Positions 1 to 9,398 of a DNA stretch of 64,000 bases are shown here, piece after piece. Each line of letters opens with the position of its first letter. Position 1 is the stretch's first letter. The notes below the pieces were generated by a model, which saw only the letters and a list, made by a program, of their open reading frames with translations, searched no databases and was not told the origin of the DNA. The stretch is from Mugil cephalus. Taxonomy: Eukaryota; Chordata; Actinopteri; Mugiliformes; Mugilidae. Location of the stretch: positions 2,579,075 through 2,643,074 of the forward strand of contig NC_061776.1 of NCBI RefSeq assembly GCF_022458985.1, written 5' to 3'. A program made the translations under genes and the position numbers.

Positions 1-483
1 TGTGAAAATTCGGGTCCATATGCACAGCAATCACTTGCTAATTATATTTATTTGCTTACATTCATTTAGCATGCTGGTAAATTTTGCACTATAACAGTAA
101 AAAAGGCACAGTTTTCATCAATGTCTGTGATTTCTAACAGGCCAGATTCCTGTGTGATCCTATTGCTTTTAACTCACTGTCATTCAGGGTTACGAGAATA
201 TCTCTCCAGCCTCTTAGAGCCAAGTGCTCTAATTAGATCTCACCTTACAAACTCTCTTAAGACCAAAAATTCTATACGAATACCCTTTGTATTTACCAGG
301 ATGTACTCTTAATTTTGGGGGGAAATTGTTAGAACATCAAGGTCCTAAGGCTGTTGTTAGATTTTGGCCACTAGGGGCAGCTCTCGGCACTAAGAATCTT
401 GAGGAAATTGACCCATGTTTGTCCAGAATGTATCTGAAATCCAAACCTTATATCAACATCTTCGAAAAGAATTAGATCAATTG
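1..483 (-). other. 3' UTR and downstream flank of ZNF gene 1
   Basis: This stretch lies just downstream of the gene 1 stop codon on the minus strand. It closely matches the downstream flank of gene 2 (about 5210-5694). A minus-strand AATAAA reads at 47-52 (TTTATT on the plus strand) and could end the transcript about 430 bases after the stop. Small plus-strand reading frames recur here and at 5332-5686, but only because the flank is duplicated; I see no independent gene. Confidence 0.5.
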
Positions 484-3425
484 TCAGGATGACAGCTTTT
501 CACGTGTGTGAGTCTTCATGTGATTCTTTAAACTATATCTTACAGCAAAGGCTTTACCACATGTGCCACAAACATACGGCTTCTCCCCTGTGTGTGTCCT
601 CATGTGCGTTGTTAAAGCGGCACTTATAGCGAATCTTTTACCACATGTCTCACAACCATACGGCTTTTCACCTGTGTGAGTCATCATGTGCCGAGCCAAA
701 ATACTATTTTTATAGAAACGTTTCCCACATGTCTTGCAAGAAGATGGCTTCTCGCCTGTGTGAGTCCTCATGTGGGCTGTTAAAGCACCTTTTTGACTGT
801 AGGCTTTACCACACATGTCACAACCATATGGTTTCTCACCTGTGTGAATCCTCATGTGCTTAGTCAAATCATGCTTTTGACGGGAACGTTTACCACATAT
901 CTTGCAAGAGAACGGCTTCTCACCTGTGTGAATCATCATGTGGTTCATTAAATTACTCTTTTGAGTGAAGGTTTTACCACATGTGTCACAATTGTACGGT
1001 GTCTCACCTGTGTGAGTCCTATTGTGTGTAATTAAAGAAATACTTAAACGGAAACATCTACCACATATCTTGCAAGAGAACGGTTTCTCGCCTGTGTGAA
1101 TCCTCATGTGATCCATTAAAGTAACTCTGTGATTGAAGGTTTTACCACATGTGTCACAACCATATGGCTTCTCACCTGTGTGAGTCCTCACATGGTCCTT
1201 TAAATTACCTCTTTGAGTGAAGGTTTTACCACATGTTTTACACCGATATGGCTTCTCACCTGTGTGAGTCCTCATGTGCTGAGTCAAATCACAGTTTTCA
1301 TAGAAACCTTTCCCACATGTCTTGCATGTGAAACGCTTCTCACCTGTGTGATTCCTCTTGTGCTTAGCTAAAGAAGCACATCGAGCAAAGGTTTTATCAC
1401 ATAAGTTACAACTGTACAGCTTCTCACCTGTGTGAGTCCTCATGTGTGTAGTCAAATCCCTATTTTTACTGAAACGTTTCCCACATGTTTTGCAAGAATA
1501 TGGATTCCCATCTGAGTGAATACTGTTGAGCAAAGTCGAATCACTTCCCTTCAGTAAACTTTTATCACATGTATTGTAAGGATTCAGTGTGTCACCAGTG
1601 TGGAGTTTGTAATGTCTCATCAAAATATAATTGTTCATATAGGCTTTTCCACAGACGTCGCATGTTATATACTTTGTGTCAGTATCACACTGACTCTCTG
1701 ACATGGGAGAGCTGCCTACATTGTTACTGTGACGGCTCTTCTTTGGATTCAGCTCTTCCTGATCTGGACTCTCCGCTAAAAGAGAGCTGCGAGATTGGTC
1801 ACTGTTTGGTTCTGGTTCACTGTGCTCACTTTCCTCATCAGTATGAGTCTCGACCAAGGAATCAGTCTCCTGTTTCAGTATAAAATGCTCTTCCCAATGA
1901 CGGTTGCAGAGTTCCTTATGTTCCTCTTTAATCTGTACAGGTCCTGGTTCCTCCTGTTCCTCTTTAATCTGTACAGGTCCTGGTTCCTCCTGTTCCTCTT
2001 TAATCTGTACAAATTCTGGTTCCTCATATTCCTCTTTCAACTGTGGGGGCTGTAGTTCCTCCTGTTCCTCTTTAATCTGTGGAGGTTCTTGTTCCTCCTG
2101 GTCCAAACTGGAGTTCCTCTCCTGGCTACAGAGCTGCTGCTCAGTGAGAACCTCCTCCTTCATGCAGACACGTTGCTGTGGGAGGTCTGAAGGAACAAAG
2201 AGACACAGCCTAAGGGATACTTGTGTGATGACAGGAAAACACATCAGAGCAAATATGTTCTAGTTTAAATCCAAGTACCGACTGTAAATACAGACATGTT
2301 GCTGTGGGAGGTCTGGAGGGACAAAGAGACACAGCCTAAAGGTTACTCGTGTGATGAAAGGAGAAGACATCTGAGCAAATATATTCTTGTTTTCATATAG
2401 TATCTGACTCACTAACAGCATTCTACCCATTTGTACTCAAAACGCTTTACAGTCAGAAAAATATCTGCCCATTTGCTCACACTGTAATGTATCAGGCTTA
2501 CCGGGAGAAAAAAAATATAATCCTGTGTTATGGCTGTAAATTGAGCAGACAAACATCTAAAAGCTACATATACAAGACGTCGGAGTAACACTGAAGTTTC
2601 AAGCACCACAGAGTTTGATGAGAATACACAATTTCGAAATGTGGCTGTAACTATAATGTTTAGGAGCAAACACACTACAAATGCACCTATAAGTAAGAAG
2701 TTCTGACATTGGTTCAAGAGGCAAAATTAATTCACGCTAGATGGATAGTTATTACGGAATACACATATACAATATTAAAATACAACATTAATCACAGTTT
2801 GCCACGATGCTGTCTCGCATTGGTTTGGTCTTACCAGGCTATTGTTTGTAGCCATTGTTAGCGCTAACGTTACATGGGCTTGCAGTTCCCACAGAACACA
2901 TGAACAACTTAAAGTTCATTGTAGCACCATTTCTTTCAGCATATCTAAAATACTGCCTGTACGACCGATTTAAAGCAACAAAAACTAACCAAAAGAGCTT
3001 ATAAACGGAACATTAGTGGAGCTTCTAATTAATGTCTACACGCGGGGGGTGGGGGTTCTACGATTTTGTGAGAAGAAAAACCGACTTCTGCGTACAAAAG
3101 GAACGCACCAGGTAACATTTAAAAGTTGTGTACAAGAAGTCGACCGCGGAGCCTCTTCAATATAACACACACAAGCATTTCCAACTGAGTCCTCGCGTCT
3201 TCTCCATACTGTGTGTTTCCATTCATTAGTTAGTTCATTCAGACCATTCTACTTCTACTGACCTGTTTTGTGTAACTTCATTTCGGGTTTCCAGGTGATA
3301 TCCAGCAGTCTGCCCTGATGATCGATGTCTTCTTCGGACTGGACGACAGTTCTCTCAAACATTTCTTCGGGAGCAGCAGTTATCGGTTCGATGATCGATT
3401 CTGACATATTCTCATTTGAAGACAT
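484..3425 (-). CDS. C2H2 zinc-finger protein, gene 1 (two exons, about 621 aa)
   Basis: Exon 1 is 3263-3425, starting at the ATG in the conserved Kozak-like context shared by all cluster members and ending at donor GTCAGT in phase 1. Exon 2 is 2186-484. Joined, they give 622 codons including the stop. Exon 1 encodes the cluster-specific domain (ITAAPEEMFERT, then LLDITWKPEMKLHK). Exon 2 opens with DLPQQRVC, then five acidic 12-residue repeats of the QIKEEQEEP type, a Ser/Glu linker, one normal finger, one degenerate finger (first cysteine missing, NPYNTC) and 12 more C2H2 fingers with TGEKP linkers. The product should be a nuclear DNA-binding protein; the target is unknown. It is the closest paralogue of gene 2, about 5.2 kb away, and their flanks match too. 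The frame is open and looks intact. No KRAB or SCAN domain is present. Confidence 0.85.
2260..2400 (-). repeat. Local duplicate of the exon 2 acceptor inside the gene 1 intron
   Basis: The 2282-2400 stretch repeats the 5' edge of exon 2 and its upstream intron (compare 2164-2260). It includes a second acceptor followed by the DLPQQHVC coding motif starting at 2312. Read as an exon from 2312 it continues for 17 codons and meets TAG at 2260-2262. Splicing to it would give a short protein with only the N-terminal domain, or a transcript open to nonsense-mediated decay. Use of the site is not shown by sequence alone. Confidence 0.55.
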
Positions 3426-3523
3426 TGTTACTGCAACAGCTCAAAGATTTGTCTGACGACACGACACACCCGTCTTCAAGCTCAACACACACAAAGAAAC
3501 ACAACCACACTACTCGCTAGTGT

Positions 3524-4480
3524 TGGGATGTTCTCTGACTCGTGATTCTCCGTGAATCTTCGACCAATGACGCAGCAGGCCGGCAGATAGCGCCGGTGGA
3601 GGATGTGTGTGTGGAGCTCGGGGGTGAGGGATTCATAGAATCACTCCGTCTGAGAGTTCTCCTATTCCTCTTCACGGTGATCGGCTAATGTTGAGTCAAT
3701 CCACACGAAAACGAGCACACACGCAGTCCCCTTTATTTTTTTATGTACTTATTATGTGCTTGTGTTGCTGAGGTGTTTTTTTATGCTCCCACACTATACT
3801 CCACACAGGAGCATAGTGTAGGTTGCCTTTTCTCCTCCCCTCTCCTCACGTCACTCTGCATCTCTTTTTTCCTGTAATTTCCCAAATTTGTGGGACAAAT
3901 AAAGGTTCACTGATTCTGATTCTGATTTTAAGAGACTTAGGAACACTTAAAGTAATGAGTGGAGGAGACAGAAGAGCGAGTGAGTGAGCGACGTGCAGGG
4001 GGTGGGGTATCGAGAAGACTTAAAATGAATTTAAAATAATATTTACAATTGTATTGATTGAATTGGATACATAGATAAATTTAGCATGTTTTTTATATTC
4101 TTTAAGCTATTTATTTTCTTTTTTCCCCACATTTAAGTCTAAGTTGATGTTGCCTTTTTATATTTTTAATGTAGGCTGCAGAACTCTTAGTTTTTATGGC
4201 ATTTTCTCGCTTTTGATTTATTTATTTTCCACCTTAATAATTTCTTGTTTTCATTTCAGTACAATAAAAAATAGTCCACAACCAGACAGTCACATAGGCT
4301 ACACTTTTTTCTATTTGAAAGGTTGGAAACGCATCTCTTTGTGTTGGGTCTTCAGCTTATATTGCACCAAATGGAGGAATTTAGTCAATGATTGAGGACA
4401 GTGATCTGGTCAGTGAATGCTACTGATCTACTGATTAGCGTTGCGTCACTGACTCGACTCAGTTCGCGAACGGATCGGTT
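3524..4480. repeat. Block of inserted repeats upstream of gene 1
   Basis: The sequence from about 3524 interrupts the 5' flank conserved among other cluster genes; matching flank resumes near 4485 (the stretch with ACAAATGGATTTATCTTAAC, also seen near 8698 and 12410). The inserted block contains a LINE 3' end (3750-3930) and AT-rich sequence. It probably separates gene 1 from its ancestral promoter module, which I cannot find here. Confidence 0.4.
3750..3935 (+). mobile_element. LINE 3' end with GATTCT-type tail
   Basis: A pyrimidine-rich 3' UTR ends in GGGACAAATAAAGG followed by a short tandem tail of TGATTC units. This is the usual 3' terminus of CR1/L2/Rex-type non-LTR elements in fish. 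No reverse transcriptase coding is attached, so it is a heavily 5'-truncated copy. Confidence 0.5.
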
Positions 4481-4539
4481 TATAAATTCCCCAAAGATAA
4501 AACATAAATCTACAAATGGATTTATCTTAACGCAGATTA

Positions 4540-4922
4540 GTTTTAAAATGTTTATTGGTGTCTGACACAGTTGACCATTTCTGTTTCCACATATCCACTT
4601 CACAGTTTACCAGCCTCATGTTGAATAATCAGTTTGACACTGGTCAAAACCAGATGTCATAAACCAAGCTCACACAGTTTAACATGCAATAAAGTCACAG
4701 ATACATTGTCAGTTTCTTTACATGATACTACAATCTCTGGAAAGTTGTTTATTAACCACATTCTTTGAGTTTCTGCCATTAAAACAGTCTGGTTATCATA
4801 TCTTGTCTTCGTTCTGTAGCTTCTGCACAACCGTTACGGTACCACTTACAACAGGACTTGGAGCTACAACCTAGAAGGCTGTCCCAGGCAGAGGGAGATG
4901 TCACCTTCAATCTGTTTGATGG
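4540..4922. repeat. Orphan copy of a ZNF-gene downstream flank
   Basis: This stretch resembles the downstream flanks of genes 5, 9 and 10: it shares the CAGTTTACCAGCCTC-like segment, the AAGTCAC segment and the GTCCCAGGCAGAGGGAGAT segment near 4885. No fingers remain beside it, so it is probably the leftover of a lost or displaced cluster copy. Confidence 0.4.
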
Positions 4923-5128
4923 CCAGGGCCTGTATTCCCCATTATTCCTCTCAGTGAGCTCCTAAAAACTCCTAGATTCTTAGTGGTTCCAGGACATTCT
5001 AAGAGAACTCTGAGCAAAGATTGGACAGAAACTTTAATCTTAGTGAAGAGGTGTGATTGACCCTGTTGCCAAGTATGAGACATCATTTCAAAAAGTGATT
5101 GGTTGATCCTAAAAGGTTGACAAAAATA
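4923..5128. mobile_element. Short non-autonomous DNA element (unclassified)
   Basis: About 206 bases starting AGGGCCTGTATTCC interrupt the conserved ZNF downstream flank. They contain a CTAAAAACTCCTAG-type segment typical of short fish non-autonomous elements. The right edge coincides with the left end of the block that recurs at 21858. I could not define perfect terminal repeats, so the class is uncertain. Confidence 0.3.
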
Positions 5129-5694
5129 CACTTAATCTGTGAAGAGTGTGTCGTTGCAAATGCTATTTTACATAAAAAGAAAATTTGTTACAAAATGATC
5201 TAACAACGTTTGAAAACTCAGGTCCATATGCACAATAATCACTTGCTAATAGTTATATTTATTTGCTTACATTCATTTAGCATGCTGGCAATTTTTGTAC
5301 TAAAACAGTAAAAAAGGCACAGTTTTCATCAATGTCTGTGATTTCTAACAGGCCAGATTCCTGCGCAATCCTATTGCTTTTAACTCACTGTCATTCAGTG
5401 TTAGGAGAATATCTCTCCTGCCTCTTAGAGCCAAGTGCTCTAATCAGATCTCACCTTACAAGCTCTCTTAAGAGCCAAGATTCTTTACGAATACCCTTTG
5501 TATTTACCAGGATGTACTCTTAATTTTCGGGGGAAACTGTTGAAACATCAAGGTTCTAAGACTGTTGTTAGATTTTGGCCACTAGGGGCAGCTCTCGGCA
5601 CTAAGAATCTTGAGGAAATTACCCCATGTTTGTCCAGAATGTATCTGAAATCCAAACCTTATATCAACATCTTCGAAAAGAATTAGATCAATTG

Positions 5695-8389
5695 TCAGGA
5701 TGACAGCTTTTTACGTGTGTGAGTCTTCATGTGATTCTTTAAATTGCATCTTACAGCGAAGGCTTTACCACATGTGCCACAAGCATACGGCTTCTCACCT
5801 GTGTGAGTCCTCATGTGCCGAGTCAAAGTAATATTTTGATGGAAACATTTCCCACATGTCTTGCAAGAAAATGGCTTCTCACCTGTGTGAATCCTCATGT
5901 GTGTTGTTAAAGTAGTACTTACAGCGAACCTTTTACCACATGTCTCACAACCATACGGCTTCTCACCTGTGTGAGTCATCATGTGCCGAGCCAAAATACT
6001 ATTTTTATAGAAACATTTCCCACATGTCTTGCAAGAGGACGGCTTCTCACCTGTGTGAGTCCTTATGTGGTCCGTTAAAGCACCTCTTTGATTGAAGGCT
6101 TTACCACACATGTCACAACAGTATGGCTTCTCATCTGTGTGAATCCTCATGTGCTTTGTCAAAACAGTATTTTGACCAAAACGTTTCCCACATATTTTGC
6201 AAGAGAACGGCTTCTCACCTGTGTGAATCCTCATGTGATTCAATAAATGATTCCTTTGAATGAAGGTCTTACCACATGTGTCACAACTGTATGGCTTCTC
6301 GCCTGTGTGAGTCCTCATGTGACTAGTCAAAGCAATATTTTGACGAAAATGTCTCCCACATATCTTGCAAGAGAATGGCTTCTCACCTGTGTGAGTCCTC
6401 ATGTGGTCTGTTAAAATACTTCTTTGAGTGAAGGTTTTACCACAAGTGTCACAACCGTATGGCTTCTCACCTGTGTGAGTCCTCATGTGCTTAGCCAACT
6501 CACAGTTTTCATGAAAACATTTCCCACATGTCTTGCATGAGAAAGGCTTCTCTCCTGTGTGATTCCTCTTGTGTTTAGCTAAATACGTACATCGAGCAAA
6601 GGTTTTATCACATAAGTTACAACTGTACAGCTTCTCACCTGTGTGAGTCCTCATGTGTGTAGTCAAATCCCTATTGTGATTGAAACTTTTCCCACATGTT
6701 TCACAGGAATATGGGTTCCCATCTGAGTGAATACTGTTGAGCAAAATCAAATCACTTCCCTTCATTAAACTTTTACCACATGTATTGTAAGGATTCAGTG
6801 TCTCACCAGTGTGGACTCTGTAATGTCTCGTCAGTATATAAATGTTCTTAAAGGCTTTTCCACATACGTCACATGTCATGTACTTTGTGTCAGTATCACA
6901 CTGACTCTCTGACATGGGAGAGCTGCCTACATTGTTACTGTGACGGCTCTTCTTTGGATTCAGCTCCTCTTGATCTGGACTCTCCGCTAAAAGAGAGTTG
7001 CGAGAGAAGAATTGGTCACTGTTTGGTTCTGGTTCACTGTACTCACTTTCCTCATCAGTATGAGTCTCGACCAAGGAATCAGTCTCCTGTTTCAGTATAA
7101 AATGCTCTTCCCAATGACGGTTGCAGAGTTCCTTATGTTCCTCTTTAATCTGTACAGGTCCTGGTTCTTCCTGTTCCTCTTAATCTGTATAAATTCTGGT
7201 TCCTCATATTCCTCTTTCAACTGTGGGGGCTGTAGATCCTCCTGTTCCTCTTTAATCTGTGGAGGTTCTTGTTCCTCCTGGTCCAAACTAGAGTTCCTCT
7301 CCTGGCTACAGAGCTGCTGCTCAGTGAGAACCTCCTCCTTCATGCAGACATGTTGCTGTGGGAGGTCTGAAGGAACAAAGAGACACAGCCTAAGGGATAC
7401 TCGTGTGATGACAGGAAAACACATCAGAGCAAATATGTTCTAGTTTAAATCCAAGTACCGACTGTAAATGGGAAATGAACTTTTTATTCATATAGTATCT
7501 GACTCAGTAACAGCTTTCTACCCATTTGTACTCAAAGTGCTTTACAGTCAGAAAAATATCTACCCATTCGTTCAAACTGTAATCTATAGGCTTGTGAGCC
7601 TTGGAGGTACGCATGTGTATGATGTAGTACTAGGAGAAGAAATAAAATCCTCTGTTATGGCTGTAAGTTGAGCAGACGAGCAGCTGAAGGCTACATTTAC
7701 AAAAAGTCGGGAAAACAATTGGGTTGCACACAGTTTGATGAGAATACACTTATTCTAAAATGTGTATGGTTGTACCGTCCTACGTATCAGTTGTACCTAT
7801 CAGTAAGAGGTTCTGACATTGGTTCAAGAGGCAAAATTACTTTACGCTAGATGGATAGTTATTACAGGATATACATATACAATATTAATCACGCATTGTT
7901 TTGGTCTTACCAGGCTATTGTTTCTAGCCATTGTTAGCACAAACGTTACATTCAGCCTATCTAAAATACTGCCTGCGGCCATCTTAGAAACTCAACTCGG
8001 AGGTAGTGAGGAGTCTACGATCTTCTGAGAAGACAATACGACTTCCGAGTACAAAAAGGACGCACCATATGAAGCACCAGGTAACATTTAAAAGTTGCGT
8101 ATAAAAGAAGTCGCGCCTCTTCAATATAAGACACACAAACACTTCCAACTGAGTCCACTGTGTCTTCTACATACTGTGTGTTTCCATTCATTAGTTAGTT
8201 CTTCAGACCATTCTACTTCTACTGACCTGTTTTGTGTAACTTCATCTCCGGTTTCCAGGTGATATCCAGCAGTTTGCCCTGATGATCGACGTCTTCCTCG
8301 GACTGGACGACAGTTTTCTCAAATATTTGTTCGGGAGCAGCAGTTATTGGCTTGATGATCGACTCTGAGAAATTCCCATTTGAAAACAT
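5695..8389 (-). pseudogene. ZNF gene 2, copy A (frameshifted C2H2 gene)
   Basis: Exon 1 is 8227-8389 (donor GTCAGT, phase 1) and exon 2 is 7366-5695. Compared with copy B, one T is missing from a CTCTTTAAT run near 7180, inside the acidic repeat region. The frame opened at the ATG therefore ends near 7092 after about 145 residues. The remaining 459 codons, with one finger, one degenerate finger (NPYNTC) and 12 further C2H2 fingers, stay open in another frame and match copy B. With fingers so well kept, this is either a very recent null allele or a sequencing error. It is paralogous to gene 1. Confidence 0.8.
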
Positions 8390-8487
8390 TGTTACTGCAA
8401 CAGCTCAAAAATTTATCTGACGACACGACACAACTGTCTTCAAGCTCAGTACAAACACAAAGAAACGCAACCCTACCACTCACGGGA

Positions 8488-8509
8488 TTTTTTTTTTTTT
8501 TTTTTTTTT
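8488..8509. repeat. 22-base T homopolymer
   Basis: An uninterrupted T run lies between the gene 2 first exon and its upstream module, and recurs in copy B near 25218. It is followed by A-rich sequence and GAAGAA repeats. Confidence 0.9.
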
Positions 8510-8550
8510 AAAAATGAGTTTTATTAAAAAAGAAGAAGAAGAAGAAAACA

Positions 8551-8662
8551 CTTCCGCCTGGTGTCCGGCTATAAAGTTCCGTCAGAGGAGGGGAGTTGAC
8601 ATTATGTTCCGCTACATTTTTACATCTCACTTCGGGTCATATCGACAATTTCCTGCAGGAAT
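8551..8662 (-). promoter_or_regulatory. Shared upstream module of gene 2A (likely promoter)
   Basis: On the minus strand this reads from TGATATGACCCGAAGTGAGAT through AGCGGAACAT and TGACGGAACTTTATAG to GGCGGAAGTG. The same ordered block lies upstream of genes 3, 4, 6, 8, 9 and 10, at a similar distance from each start codon. GGCGGAAGTG fits an ETS-family binding core, as seen in TATA-less promoters. Copy B is at 25281-25392. Promoter activity is inferred from position and conservation only. Confidence 0.45.
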
Positions 8663-9398
8663 CATGAACTCTAGATCCCCCGAAGATGAAACAAAAATCA
8701 ACAAATGGATTTATCTTAACATTTTATACCTGAAGCACATGTGAGAAGAAAACAGTCAAAATAAAAAATGACGTGCCATATGTGCAGCACACAAAGGATT
8801 AAAAATATGTTATGACCCATTTTTCCAACATATTTAACACTAATACTAGAGTCAAAACATACACAAAAGATAATGAGGAGATGGATGTTGTTTCTCTTAG
8901 TCACTGAATCAGACGCTGTCTCCATCCACCTTGAAGCACTTGTCTGATGAGCTGTTTGTGGATTTCAGCTCAGCTTTCCACAAGGTGTTTCCTTCACTGC
9001 TATGGGACAAATTCTCATCCATACAGTGTTGTACAGTGCCAAGGTCCCTTCATGAACACATAAAGCTCACCACCATGCCACTGTAAATGTACTTATTGTT
9101 GTATATAAACTCAGACACACTTGCACAATATTTACATGCTGATAGTTATATTTATTTCCTTCCATTCATTTAGCATGCTGGTAATTGTTGCAATAAAATG
9201 GTAAAATTGCTCAGGTTCATCAATATCTGTGATTATGTGAATATACTTTATGTGAAAAAAATCGCATGAAAAATCTCCCTACTCCTAACAGATCTCAACT
9301 TACAAGCTCTCTTAAGAGCTAGGATTCTGTAGGAATATGTTTTCTCATTAACCAGGATCTACTCTTTCAACTTACCTCCGAAAATAAGTGATCAGTTG

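Noticed and set aside
359-387. TTGGCCACTAGGGGCAGCTC near genes 1 and 2, resembling a CTCF site
   Set aside because: It lacks one G of the CTCF core and is only repeated because the flank is duplicated.
3263-3425. First exon considered as KRAB, SCAN or FiNZ
   Set aside because: The residue pattern ([28 protein letters not shown]) does not fit any of these; I leave it as an unnamed cluster-specific domain.
7468-8028. Three small open frames in the gene 2 intron
   Set aside because: They lie within the intron between exons 2 and 1 of gene 2, and the same frames in copy B merely reflect block identity.
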